This document shows, one piece after another, positions 33,511 through 43,876 of a stretch of 64,000 bases of DNA (its first letter is position 1; every line of letters begins with the position of its first letter). Source of the stretch: Phymatolithon calcareum (taxonomy: Eukaryota > Rhodophyta > Florideophyceae > Hapalidiales). The stretch lies in assembly GCA_977006965.1 (NCBI GenBank), contig OZ345366.1, positions 124,001 to 188,000 of the forward strand, written 5' to 3'. The notes under the pieces are model-generated. The model was not told where the DNA came from. It saw only the letters and a program-made list of their open reading frames with translations, and ran no database searches. Both the position numbers and the translations under genes were made by a program.

Positions 33511-34933
33511 TTACGCCTTTAATGTCCATCTGGCCAATTCCCACATCGAATTCCCCTCCGACACCCCATGCTCCATCGCCGCAAAGTACATTCCCCCAAA
33601 TCTCCCCAGAAACCGTAATGGCACCAGAAGCGCATGAGCCGCTTTGGGGCGCACTTCCATAGTGTACGTGCTGGCGACAAATCCGTCGACAACAATGTCT
33701 CCATGCAACGTCTGCGGGCTATACAGCCCGTACTTCAACTCCCTCTGCACGCGTGTCACTCTCGTCTACTCTTGTCCGCGCGTCGCAACACGTCTCCAAC
33801 TCTCACCTGCCGCGACGAGCGCCCCGTCGGCATACACAAAGTGCGTCGGCGTACGCGAGAGGCTACCGTGGCTGGTAAGCAGCGAGACGAACTCGAACAA
33901 CGTGTCGCGCTCGTGGTGCGTAAATGCGAACACTGCGGAATACGCGTCGCGTCCGACGGCAACCTCGTCGCCTGGCTGGAATTCATACATGTGTTTTCGC
34001 TCACCGGTGCACAGGGTGAACTGTTGGTGGTCGTTGGACCATTATGAAATCTGGTGAAGAAATTCACAGTGACAATTTAGAATTGTAAATCCGGTTAGAC
34101 AAAAGAAGATTGCATGTACGCTGTGGTGGAGGAAATGAATGAGGTTCGCTTAGCGCATTAATTGTCTCGAGGAACTTTCCGTTGCCATCAAATCGGTTGG
34201 TGTAGATCGTCTTGCCCGTGGTGTGCATATGCAAGAAACTTCCAAAAATGTTTATGATTTCCTTGAAACGGTCTGCCAGACGGAGGGGCAATTGCTCTGG
34301 TACTTAAAATCGTTCTTCACAATGCGACCGCTAAGGGAAAAGCTAGTATCTCCGAGAGTTATACTGCCGGCTTCGATCTGCCTACGCTTTGCAAAGTGCA
34401 TGCAAACACCGGAAGTGTCCACAGCACCCTTGACCAACTTGGGATTGTCGTAGTGTGTGTTGAGGCATACTTTGCAGTTCTTCTCTGTGATGACGAGACC
34501 GACAATGCTGGGAAGCACCAATCTGTCAATTCCGACCGCCCACGCGAATACAATACTTCTGCAATCCATGTCACCAATATCTCCTAGACAATCGCCAGTC
34601 TTCAGAAATTTGTTAAACGCTTTTGAGCGCGGGCAGGCTGACACCACTAAACAGGCTCCGCCGCAACCATGGTCAAATTTCCTCCGTATGGTATTTCCAG
34701 CTCTACAGACGCGCGCGCATAGGTCGTGGCTTTGTCTCCAGGAATGGTATACGTCGTGGCAAAGACAGTCTGATTGAAGTCCACATCGCTCGGAAGCGGA
34801 ACGTCATCGTCAGTAGTCGGCAAGCTGCCGTCCTTGTCGAATAGCGTGACCCTCCGACACCATACGCGTAAACGAGTTTCTGTGTACCGGACATAATGTT
34901 CCTGTCTTTTTCTTCATGTGCTTGGAGTCTGCG
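33511..34933 (-). pseudogene. DOMON-monooxygenase-Hint gene, outer copy, left arm
   Basis: Inverted twin of 48460-49882, with the same domain order and the same lesions: a DOMON end, copper type II monooxygenase N- and C-domains, then a hedgehog-type Hint domain. The coding pieces are spread over three frames. The arm twins differ by only a few bases (for example one Ser/Ala change near the QIEAGSITLGD motif), so both were already broken when the arms formed or were homogenised. Confidence 0.75.
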
Positions 34934-35269
34934 AATTGGCCACACCAAACTTCCGTTCTTCCTGCTGACGACGAAAATGTTCCATCTTGAGTCGATCCTG
35001 AATATTCTTGGCGGTCATTTTCGTAAAATTGGATTCTTCCTCCTCTGCATCGGCGGGCGCCCTCGTGGTTGTTGATAAACTCCATGTGGATCTCATCAAT
35101 GGACACAGTGGAAATACCACGCTCCAGACCAGGAGCGGCGTTTGCACAGTCACCACGCTTCTTCCAGGCTTTGCGCGAGGCGACAGCCTTCGAGACTGTC
35201 CTCTAGACTTGCGAGTATTTTACGACCGTGATTGCTTTTCGCAAATACCGGTCGGGGCGCATTCCGCAG

Positions 35270-35497
35270 TCAGTGATTGTCGACAATCATCGTGGTGCCG
35301 TCTGCATTTTTCACGATGGAGAGAGGATGGATTCCGCCGATTGGTGTGCCGTCCATGTCGTCGCTCCAGCCGCCAAACATGCCGGCGCTATTCACAAGCT
35401 CTGCAGTCGCCATGGCGTTAACCTCTTTCCGTTCGAAAGGTTGGGCTGAGAACAAGTAGGCGATGAATACTGCATTCCTTTCATTTGCTGAGATCAT
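35270..35497 (-). CDS. 75-aa hypothetical frame, left arm
   Basis: Inverted twin of 47896-48123, identical at protein level. See that entry. Confidence 0.3.
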   Translation of the reverse strand: MISANERNAVFIAYLFSAQPFERKEVNAMATAELVNSAGMFGGWSDDMDGTPIGGIHPLSIVKNADGTTMIVDNH

Positions 35498-35605
35498 TGT
35501 GACGATTTTCGAGGGGTCAAAGTATTATGATTCTCCATATCCTTCTCACTTGAGAACCTGTTCGGGAGCGTAATGCGGCACTCCCCCCTGACATTGCATG
35601 GCCTG

Positions 35606-36742
35606 TCAAGGTCGGGCATGTTCTACAACCACGTTGTTAACATGAACAGGAGGAAAGGAAAATCCGTTAGCGTCGCGGACCTTACTTTGAGCGCAAGCAA
35701 GCATCATTTCATCGCTGACCGCACTCTTCCCCTTCAGCTGCGGGTTTTTCGTCAAATGGCTTGTCCAAATGTCCAGGTCTGGAAGTTCGATGTTTGCGCT
35801 CATAGTCACATCGTCGCGCAAATTTTGCGCACACGACACGTGCTCTGCACGCGATATCCATTCTGAAAAGCCGGTTAGCAAGCCAAACTTCCTGCACAGA
35901 AGCGCTGCCAATGCGTTGCACACAGCGAGCTCAGAAATATCAGTCGTCTCAGGCCCGCGCGCAACATCATCCGCCTCTTGATCGTACTTGACAACATTCA
36001 TGTACGGCTGTCCATAAAAGTGCTCCGCCACATCGCTCAGCTTGTCCACTCGTTCGTCTTCTTTTAGGCAGAACTCTTTACCGACCACTAAGCCAAACTT
36101 CGCCAACACAGCGTTAATGGTGAAGCTTCCCTGCACCTTTGTACCTTGTAATCGGTGTGACTTGTATACGCCGTCCTCGCGCACAACAAACATTGGGCCG
36201 CGAATTTTACGAGTATAATTCATCAATGGAAGCCTTCCCTGGTTGTAGTACAGAACGGCGGCGACGGAAACCAGATCCAACTGACCCTTCTTGACGAGTG
36301 GTCGAGCAGAAGAGCAAATCTCGCGCAATACAAAGCACGCGGGAGCTGACGGACGGAGTTGATCCATGATTTTCTCCACCTGAATAGTACGGCACGGGTC
36401 GCTCGAGTTGAGGAACTCACCAAAGCCGTACAGGAGCGGAATAGCGTAGTGCGGGGCGCTCCGACCACAATCAATAATCGGTTGCTCACAGCGTTGAACA
36501 TGGCCGATATCACTAGCTTCGTTCGTCACTTTAAACCACATCCCCTCTCCTGTTTTGAAGAAGAGATCACCAGAGCGCTCGCCGCGCTTCGGGTCGGCAA
36601 GCATGGTCTTTAGGTCGCGGTCGATAGGGTGGTCAAATTTGATAGCGATGCTCATATTGCGCGGACAAGCATAAACGAAAGACGATGCGACGCAGTTGTA
36701 CGTGCCGCGCGAACTTGTGCACGCTATGCATGAGACGAGCAC
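35606..36742 (-). CDS. 378-aa hypothetical protein, left arm
   Basis: Inverted twin of 46651-47787, differing at only a few residues (INAVLAKFG here, INALLAKFG there; SHLTKNPQ here, SHLMKNPQ there). Preservation of the open frame in both arms is consistent with either recent duplication or use. No family is recognised. Confidence 0.45.
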   Translation of the reverse strand: MLVSCIACTSSRGTYNCVASSFVYACPRNMSIAIKFDHPIDRDLKTMLADPKRGERSGDLFFKTGEGMWFKVTNEASDIGHVQRCEQPIIDCGRSAPHYAIPLLYGFGEFLNSSDPCRTIQVEKIMDQLRPSAPACFVLREICSSARPLVKKGQLDLVSVAAVLYYNQGRLPLMNYTRKIRGPMFVVREDGVYKSHRLQGTKVQGSFTINAVLAKFGLVVGKEFCLKEDERVDKLSDVAEHFYGQPYMNVVKYDQEADDVARGPETTDISELAVCNALAALLCRKFGLLTGFSEWISRAEHVSCAQNLRDDVTMSANIELPDLDIWTSHLTKNPQLKGKSAVSDEMMLACAQSKVRDANGFSFPPVHVNNVVVEHARP

Positions 36743-36781
36743 GGCACGAATAAGGTCATCGTCATCAAAAGCCGCAAGCGC

Positions 36782-37330
36782 TTATTTTTCCAGCTCCGAC
36801 CAGCGCATTTGCTCGCCCGAGAAGGTGAACGAAGGCAGTGAGCACTTAAAATCAACATCATGTGCAAGTAGGGAAAACACATGTAGCTTTTCCTCCATTT
36901 CGCAGAAGCAAAAGGCGAACTTTGGTCGAACCATCAGAATCATGGAGAGTCTCTCGCTCATATTCCGACAGCGTTCAGGGAGCACGGTCCCAAGAAAACA
37001 AAGAGGTCCAATATCTTCCAAACCAGGCTCGGAGGAATCTAGTAACAAACATTCCACAGCTTCTTGCAGTGTTTCCAATTTTTCATTCGTATCTTCTTCC
37101 CATTCCTCGGAGTCCCAAAGCTTAGAAAGTCCGCTACAGGGATATTCGAGTGCGGTCTTGTACATCTTCTCATGCTCACTGCACAGCTCGTCAAATACCG
37201 AAACTTCCCCCACTTCCAAAGACGAGTCTTTGGAGGGAAAAATCGAAGCTAGGAAAGCCTTGATCTTCGACAATTTCAGTAATGAAGCTGAGCCAGACTG
37301 CAGATTTGACGAGTTTGGAGGCGCTCTCAT
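36782..37330 (-). CDS. 182-aa hypothetical protein, left arm
   Basis: Inverted twin of 46063-46611 with a few substitutions (SERLSMILM here, SERFSMILM there). It is in the same reading phase as the 378-codon frame that follows, and only one stop codon separates the two. Confidence 0.4.
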   Translation of the reverse strand: MRAPPNSSNLQSGSASLLKLSKIKAFLASIFPSKDSSLEVGEVSVFDELCSEHEKMYKTALEYPCSGLSKLWDSEEWEEDTNEKLETLQEAVECLLLDSSEPGLEDIGPLCFLGTVLPERCRNMSERLSMILMVRPKFAFCFCEMEEKLHVFSLLAHDVDFKCSLPSFTFSGEQMRWSELEK

Positions 37331-37962
37331 ACTTTCGAACCTTCCGGATTGAAGTTTTCCGAGGATTCTTCAATCTTGAGGCGCTTCCTCTCATGCGTCA
37401 GCGCCCTCTGCAGTATAATAAAACGCTGATCATCTTCTCCAATCTTCGACAGCGCCTCGGCCCCACCCAGGTCCCTCTTCCGCTGTAGCACAGAGCCCAG
37501 CTTAAGTAGAGAGTCCGGAATTCCTCCTTGGTCATCACCTTCACCATAGAAACGCAGCTTCATTTCAAGGCTCGAGCGGAATTGTGTCTTGGCCCCGTCA
37601 AGGTCACCCTTCAGTTGAAGTAAAGAGCCCAACTGATCATGCGAGGAAGCAATATCGGGGTGGTCTGCTTCTTCACCATGGAAACGCAGCTTCACGTCAA
37701 GGCTCGAGCGGTAATTTGTCTCGGCCCTCTCCAGGTCACACTTCAGTAGAAGTAAAGAGCCCAGCTGATCATGCGATGCAGCATTATCGGGGTGGTCCGC
37801 ATCTTCACAGAAGAACACGCACAACCTAGAAGGGCGATGTGCGCAACGCAGAGGCAAATGTTGACAAGCAGGCGGGGGTCTCGTCCTCATTTTGATACTG
37901 TATGATGACATTAGAATGATTCTACCTTTTGTGTGTAAATTACACAAATCGATATTACACAA
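37327..37962 (-). CDS. TPR (kinesin-light-chain type) protein, left arm
   Basis: Inverted twin of 45431-46066, differing by about one residue (SSENFNPEG here, SSANFNPEG there). See the right-arm entry for domains. Confidence 0.5.
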   Translation of the reverse strand: MCNIDLCNLHTKGRIILMSSYSIKMRTRPPPACQHLPLRCAHRPSRLCVFFCEDADHPDNAASHDQLGSLLLLKCDLERAETNYRSSLDVKLRFHGEEADHPDIASSHDQLGSLLQLKGDLDGAKTQFRSSLEMKLRFYGEGDDQGGIPDSLLKLGSVLQRKRDLGGAEALSKIGEDDQRFIILQRALTHERKRLKIEESSENFNPEGSKV

Positions 37963-38216
37963 ATCGTGGGAGAACGAGTAGTACAGATCTGTACGCTGTA
38001 CTGTATACAGTACTGTATACTATTGTACACGTTCTCCCGCCGAAAATCCGTCTCTGATCACATCGTAGTATGATATGAAGTGTGCGTGCTTGTCGGACAG
38101 CTGTCTTTATCGTCTGATAGCTGAGAAATTCTCTCGGCCGGTACAATTGCGTCCTGCGCAACACAACCGGCGCTGCATGGTGCGGATTCGGCGTGTCCGC
38201 GTCGACGTCCGGTAGC

Positions 38217-39557
38217 ATGATCGACGCCGATATTGCGAGCGTCAGCTTCGAAGCTGGCCGTCTTAACGTGTGCAAACTCACCGACTGTCACGTCCCGTTT
38301 GCCGCATCTCCCGTCGGTGATATGAACGGCACCATCCACAGTGTCTACCCGGACGCGAACAAATGTTAGAACGACGGATTGTGGACTTTGGTCGCATGCT
38401 CCCTCGATCCAGCGGAGGGTACACTCAGCGTCAAGTTGAAGCGCAGACTCCAAGCACATGAAGTACAAGACAGAAACATTACGTCCGGTGCACAGCAACT
38501 CATTTACGAGTATGGTGTCGGAGGGTCACGCTGTTCGAGAAGGACGGCAGCTTGTCGACTACTGGTGATGACGTTCCGCTTCCGACTGTCCTTTTCACGG
38601 GGTATACCATTCCTGGAGACAAAATCACGACCCACACTTGCGCGTCTGTAGAGCTGGAAATACGATCCGGCGGAAATTTGACTGTGGTTGTGGCGGAGCC
38701 TATTTACTGGTGTCAGCCTGCCCGCGCTCGAAAGCGTTTAACAATCCTGAAGACCGGCGATTGTCCAAGAGATGTTGGTGACATGGATTGCACTAGTATT
38801 GTATTTGTGTGGGCGGTCGGAATTGGAAGATGGGTGCTTCCCGATGGTGTCGGTTTCGTCATCACAGAGCAGAACCGCTTTCTAAGCCTCAACACACATT
38901 ACGACAACCCCAAGTTCGTCAAGGGCGCTGTGGACTCTTCCGGTGTTCGCATGTACTTTGCAAAGAGCAGACAGATCGAAACCGGTAGTATCACATTGGG
39001 AGATGCTGGCCTTTCGCTTAGCGGGCGCGCTGTGAAGAACGATTTTAAGTACCAGAGCACTTGCCCTCCGTCTGTGCAGACCGTTTCAAGGAAACCATTA
39101 ACATTTTGTGAACTTTCTTGCATATGCACAACACGGGCAAGACGATCTACACCAACCAGTTTGACCGCAACGGAATGTTCCTCGAGGCAATCAATGCGGT
39201 AAGTGAACCTCATTCATTTACTCCACCACAACATGCATGCCATCTTCTTGTGTCTAACCGGATGTACAATTCTGAATTGTCACTGTGAAATTTCTACATC
39301 AGATTTCATACTCGTCTAACGACCACCAACAGCTCACCCGGCGCACCGTTGAACGAAAACGCATTGATGAATTGCAGCCAGGCGATGAGAATGCCGTCGG
39401 ACGCGACGTGTATTACGGCGTGTTCGCATTTACGCACCGCGCGCGCGACACGTTGTTAGAGTTCGTCACTCTGCATACCAGCCACGGTAGACTCTCGCGT
39501 AAGCCAACGCACTTTGTGTCTGCCGACGGGGCGCTAGTTGAAGGTGTTCCCAGATAG
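38217..39557 (+). pseudogene. DOMON-monooxygenase-Hint gene, inner copy, left arm
   Basis: Reads as the best-preserved N-terminus of the family. A DOMON domain (38217-38520) ends in RRLQAHEVQDRNITSGAQQL and is broken by TAG at 38367. A frameshift near 38.52 kb leads to the Cu2-monooxygenase parts (VELEIRSGGNLTVVVAEP, IVFVWAVGIGRWVLPDGVGF, LNTHYDNPKFVKGAVDSSGV). A second shift near 39.07 kb leads to TFLHMHNTGKTIYTNQF with an in-frame TGA. A 104-bp GT-AG intron (39199-39302) follows, then a Hint domain cut short after TPTHF-type sequence at 39557 (ELQPGDENAVGRDVYYGVFA). The copper-A His-His motif expected before WCQPAR is not seen. Compared with the outer copy, the Hint Cys candidate is replaced (LTRRT instead of FTLCT). 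Confidence 0.75.
39199..39302 (+). other. Intron of the monooxygenase-Hint gene (long form)
   Basis: Begins GTAAGTGAACC and ends CTACATCAG. Splicing joins EAINA to ISYSSNDHQQ in phase. It retains 41 bp that the right arm and the third copy lack. Confidence 0.7.
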
Positions 39558-40239
39558 CTCAGGGTCCATATTTTTCTTCTGTCCTGTAAGACTGCTTGGT
39601 CCCGTGACTATCCCATTCTGTGTTCATACTGCAGAGTGCTTACCACTACCACAATCAGCAAAAGGCGTTCTTGGCCGGCAGAATAGCAATGCAGCCGACG
39701 AGAAACTTTGTTGAGAACATTTTTAAGTTTGTGTTGGAAACAGATTTCCTGTGTCCTGCAACTTACTGCAGATCCTAAAGCATCTTATAGTGACCCATGT
39801 CACCTCAAGTATGTCGATGCATTGAATCAGAAAGGAATTCATAATTTCGCGATTCCTGGCCTGTCACTGCCGTGCGACAAGGATCAACTGAGAATGCATG
39901 CATAACAAAAAGGAGTTAATCGAGTAGCTTAAGTGATTTCCAAATTCAAGGCACTCTGTTTTTAAAACATTTTGCTCATGAAGAGATGATCATGTCTTTG
40001 CTCGCGCCTGGAATTCAGAGTGGTCTTTCTCCACCAAGAAATCAATGATGAACTGTTGATCCCTCGAATGCGCTCGTTTCCGTCCGCGCCCGAGTCCCTG
40101 AGTCTCAAATGTTTGGGTTTACATACCATTCGTTGCACTAAACGAACATTATGCATTTGACTCGGATTATCCCGCTTCAATACGCACCTTCTCCTGCAAT
40201 CGTCATGACGGCCGTGACGGCGAACAAGCAATAGAGTAC

Positions 40240-40452
40240 ATGGAACTCAAATTGAAAATCACGACACAGTTTGTGCGTCATCCCGATAAGGAAGCCTGGT
40301 GCGTACGATTCGCTGCGAAGCCTCTTTACCCCGATTTACCTTCGCACCCCGTCTCGGTCTTGTTTAACGGCGCAACAGGCCCTGGGCACTCAGAGAGCGC
40401 GCGCGATGATTTGACGTCCTCTCAGTTTGCGAAAGAGAGTCATGAAGGTTAG
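40240..40452 (+). CDS. 70-aa hypothetical frame, left arm copy
   Basis: The frame MELKLKITTQFVRHPDKEAW... stays open and nearly identical in three places: here, at 42982-43194 on the minus strand, and at 53708-53920 (one Asn to Tyr change). Its amino-acid composition is coding-like, but no family is recognised and near-identical DNA explains the conservation. The rest of 39558-40660 has no other recognisable gene. A near-perfect palindrome TATGTATCATAATGATACAT lies at 40532-40552. Confidence 0.3.
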   Translation: MELKLKITTQFVRHPDKEAWCVRFAAKPLYPDLPSHPVSVLFNGATGPGHSESARDDLTSSQFAKESHEG

Positions 40453-40662
40453 ATGCACAAAACTCTGAAAGAGTTAAGTGCGTCTCTCGTAACGCAATCA
40501 TTCTCCGTGTCATGACCGCATAATGTTGGATTATGTATCATAATGATACATAGCTCATGATACATGTAGGATACATCATGTGTTTAAGCACTACCTCCTA
40601 CTCATTGATTGCCACCCACAACACATCGAACCCTACCGTGATTACAGCTGCGAGAGGTACAT

Positions 40663-40972
40663 CTGGATGGAGCAGGCGCGAATGCGAAGGCCTTTCAATG
40701 CCTCGCGGCCGCACTGCGTGGTTGACGGACGCGAAAGCAAAGGCCTGTCCTTGCCTAGCTGACGCACCGTGGCCTCACGCATTCTTGAGGTGGACTCTCT
40801 AGGAAGCGGGTAAGGCACATCTGGCTGCAGCAGGAGCGAATGCGAAGGCCTTTCAATGCCTCGCGGCCGCACTGCGAGGCTCACGGACGCGAAAGCAAAG
40901 GCCTGTCCTTGCCTGGCTGCCGCACCGTAGCCTCACGCATTCTTGAGGTGGACTTTCCTACTTTTTTCTTAC
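40663..40972 (+). repeat. Two units of a 158-bp tandem repeat, left arm
   Basis: CCTTTCAATGCCTCGCGGCC recurs exactly 158 bp apart (40691 and 40849). Each unit contains GCGAAAGCAAAGGCCTGTCC and ends with CACGCATTCTTGAGGTGGAC. Short inverted words (GCGAATGCG, CGCATTC; AGGCCTTT, AAAGGCCT) lie within each unit. Confidence 0.8.
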
Positions 40973-40976
40973 TTTT

Positions 40977-41486
40977 GTGGTTCCGAAAATTGCGACCGTT
41001 CCCGTTGTACATCACAAGGTCTCTATCCGATTCGTTCTCCACTTCGACATAAGCCCCGACCTTCTCGGCGATCCTTTACGTCGACTACCATCCGCCGAGT
41101 CAGCATCAGTCTACCGTTTTGAGAACGACGTCAAGAAAAACCCACTTTTCGAGCACTCCAGCGGAAAGCGCAAGTTCCGCCCCGGCACAGTCGCCCTGCG
41201 GCAAATCAGGAAATTCCAGAAAACTACAGAACTCTTTATTTCCAAGAAGCCATTCCAGCGCCTCGTACGCGAAATTGCACAAGGAATGAACCCTAATCTT
41301 CGTTTTCGGAGTGGAGCTCTTAATGCTCTTCATCATGCATCGGAGGCCTATTTGGTGCAGTTTCTGGAGGATAGCAATCGCGCTGCAATTCATGCGAAGC
41401 GCGTTACGCTCATGGCAAAAGACTTAGACCTAGTTAAGAAAATGCGCAAAAGCATGGATGTTTATCCCTACGAGCCTAAACAGTAA
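40977..41486 (+). CDS. Chimeric frame: repeat-derived N-terminus fused to a histone H3-variant fold
   Basis: This 169-aa frame starts in the palindrome arm ([20 protein letters not shown]) and crosses the arm boundary at 41155/41156. From residue 61 it is a histone H3 variant ([40 protein letters not shown]). It lacks the first 35 residues of the intact gene at 62963 and so has no K4/K9-type tail. Compared with that gene it carries substitutions FEKTTELL to [12 protein letters not shown] to MNPN, LVTF to LVQF, HATR to HAKR and KRMD to KSMD, and a premature TAA that removes the last residues. The whole histone fold is open. Whether it is transcribed is unknown; it has no visible TATA element like the parent gene. 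Confidence 0.6.
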   Translation: MVPKIATVPVVHHKVSIRFVLHFDISPDLLGDPLRRLPSAESASVYRFENDVKKNPLFEHSSGKRKFRPGTVALRQIRKFQKTTELFISKKPFQRLVREIAQGMNPNLRFRSGALNALHHASEAYLVQFLEDSNRAAIHAKRVTLMAKDLDLVKKMRKSMDVYPYEPKQ

Positions 41487-42278
41487 CCTAAAACTTAGCC
41501 TCTATGATTTTCTGCACTCTCCCAGGCGGAGCACTTAACACTGGTGCCACCCGGTTACTGACTTCGCTGTGCGTCAGTAGCATTATACTCTGGCTCATCA
41601 ATCTCAGAATGCGCCGCTTGCAAGTACCGACGCTGGTCATTTCCGTAATCGCCCTTCTCGAAATTTCCAAATCTTCTCTCTAGAATTTTGTTCCACAGAC
41701 CCCGCTCTGCGGCTTCCGTGAATTGCCGCACAGCAACGTTTCAATCTGCTCTGGCATGGTGAGTGCCCTTTGAATGAATATGCCCGATCATAGAACAACG
41801 CTTCAAATGTCCATTGCGCGCAGCTCAAGAAAGCAAAAATGCGCATCTTACGGCTTTCGCGGTACCCCACATACCGCGTTATACATCACGTCGAGGCTGT
41901 ACATCGCTTCCGGTACCTTTGCTTCAGCTGCCTGTTGGAAATGTGTTTGTGCAGGTTTCGGGGCCTTCGCCATTCTTATTCCGTAAAGTGTAAGCGTATC
42001 TAACAACATGGTGTCCCATTTTTTCACCGACATGAGCCGCGTTTTGAAATCTTCCATGGCACTCTCATTCAGCTAGACGCGCAAATCCATAAGTCCCAGA
42101 TGCGGAAGAGCATATATGCATCCCGTCCTCACCGCACGCTCAAAATATTCTCGTGTCTGGGGCAAGTCCTGGCGAGTACTAGGTCATCCATAGTAGTGAA
42201 AGTTTCTCATCAAAACTTCGGCTGCAGTGTCTCCTCTCTGGAATCACTGACGATAATACTGTAAAATGTCTTTTCGAC
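41156..42278 (+). repeat. Palindrome spacer: truncated copy of the H3-variant/Sel1 locus
   Basis: From 41157 the spacer follows 63068 onward with a constant offset of 21911 bases through at least 42057, including both the histone 3' part and the convergent Sel1 frame. Scattered substitutions suggest roughly 93% identity. The distal boundary of the homology cannot be placed because the window ends at 64000. Confidence 0.85.
41499..42057 (-). pseudogene. Sel1-repeat gene fragment in the spacer
   Basis: The frame from 42057 (MEDFKTRLMSVKKWDTMLLD) carries a Sel1-type repeat (AQTHFQQAAEAKVPEAMYSL) like the one at 63968, but the coding signal moves through other frames (SRLKRCCAAIHGSRRAGS near 41.74 kb). 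Compared with the copy at the window's right edge it is more broken. Confidence 0.55.
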
Positions 42279-42461
42279 TGCTCGAAAAGTGGGTTTTTCT
42301 TGACGTCGTTCTCAAAACGGTAGACTGATGCTGACTCGGCGGATGGTAGTCGACGTAAAGGATCGCCGAGAAGGTCGGGGCTTATGTCGAAGTGGAGAAC
42401 GAATCGGATAGAGACCTTGTGATGTACAACGGGAACGGTCGCAATTTTCGGAACCACAAAC

Positions 42462-42771
42462 GTAAGAAAAAAGTAGGAAAGTCCACCTCAAGAATGCGTG
42501 AGGCTACGGTGCGGCAGCCAGGCAAGGACAGGCCTTTGCTTTCGCGTCCGTGAGCCTCGCAGTGCGGCCGCGAGGCATTGAAAGGCCTTCGCATTCGCTC
42601 CTGCTGCAGCCAGATGTGCCTTACCCGCTTCCTAGAGAGTCCACCTCAAGAATGCGTGAGGCCACGATGCGTCAGCTAGGCAAGGACAGGCCTTTGCTTT
42701 CGCGTCCGTCAACCACGCAGTGCGGCCGCGAGGCATTGAAAGGCCTTCGCATTCGCGCCTGCTCCATCCAG
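42462..42771 (-). repeat. Two units of the 158-bp tandem repeat, right arm
   Basis: Inverted twin of 40663-40972 with single-base differences. Confidence 0.8.
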
Positions 42772-42981
42772 ATGTACCTCTCGCAGCTGTAATCACGGTA
42801 GGGTTCGATGTGTTGTGGGTGGCAATCAATGAGTAGGAGGTAGTGCTTAAACACATGATGTATCCTACATGTATCATGGGTTATGTATCATTATGATACA
42901 TAATCCAACATTATGCGGTCATGACACGGAGAATGATTGCGTTACGAGAGACGCACTTAACTCTTTCAGAGTTTTGTGCAT

Positions 42982-43194
42982 CTAACCTTCATGACTCTCT
43001 TTCGCAAACTGAGAGGACGTCAAATCATCGCGCGCGCTCTCTGAGTGCCCAGGGCCTGTTGCGCCGTTAAACAAGACCGAGACGGGGTGCGAAGGTAAAT
43101 CGGGGTAAAGAGGCTTCGCAGCGAATCGTACGCACCAGGCTTCCTTATCTGGATGACGCACAAACTGTGTCGTGATTTTCAATTTGAGTTCCAT
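42982..43194 (-). CDS. 70-aa hypothetical frame, right arm copy
   Basis: Protein identical to the one at 40240-40452. No family is recognised. Confidence 0.3.
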   Translation of the reverse strand: MELKLKITTQFVRHPDKEAWCVRFAAKPLYPDLPSHPVSVLFNGATGPGHSESARDDLTSSQFAKESHEG

Positions 43195-43876
43195 GTACTC
43201 TATTGCTTGTTCGCCGTCACGGCCGTCATGACGATTGCAGGAGAAGGTGCGTATTGAAGCGGGATAATCCGAGTCAAATGCATAATGTTCGTTTAGTGCA
43301 ACGAATGGTATGTAAACCCAAACATTTGAGACCCAGGGACTCGGGCGCGGACGGAAACGAGCGCATTCGAGGGATCAACAGTTCATCATTGATTTCTTGG
43401 TGGAGAAAGACCACTCTGAATTCCAGGCGCGAGCAAAGACATGATCATCTCTTCATGAGCAAAATGTTTTAAAAACAGAGTGCCTTGAATTTGGAAATCA
43501 CTTAAGCTACTCGATTAACTCCTTTTTGTTATGCATGCATTCTCAGTTGATCCTTGTCGCACGGCAGAGACAGGCCAGGAATCGCGAAATTATGAATTCC
43601 TTTCTGATTCAATGCATCGACATACTTGAGGTGACATGGGTCACTATAAGATGCTTTAGGATCTGCAGTAAGTTGCAGGACACAGGAAATCTGTTTCCAA
43701 CACAAACTTAAAAATGTTCTCAACAAAGTTTCTCGTCGGCTGCATTGCTATTCTGCCGGCCAAGAACGCCTTTTGCTGATTGTGGTAGTGGTAAGCACTC
43801 TGCAGTATGAACACAGAATGGGATAGTCACGGGACCAAGCAGTCTTACAGGACAGAAGAAAAATATGGACCCTGAG

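Larger units (their letters stand above)
32828..41155 (+). repeat. Left arm of a large near-perfect palindrome (8.3 kb)
   Basis: Positions p in this arm pair with 83393-p (outer part) or 83434-p (inner part, after 39.3 kb) in the right arm. The offset change is one 41-bp segment present only here. Protein frames differ by only a few residues between arms, implying about 99% identity. The arm ends abruptly at AAATCCAGCC (outer) and TTTTCGAGCA (inner). An inverted duplication of this size can be a real amplification or an assembly fold-back. Confidence 0.9.

Noticed and set aside
40555-40972. Overlapping frames on both strands across the 158-bp repeats
   Set aside because: They arise from the tandem repeat itself and change with unit number. 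There is no sign of coding.
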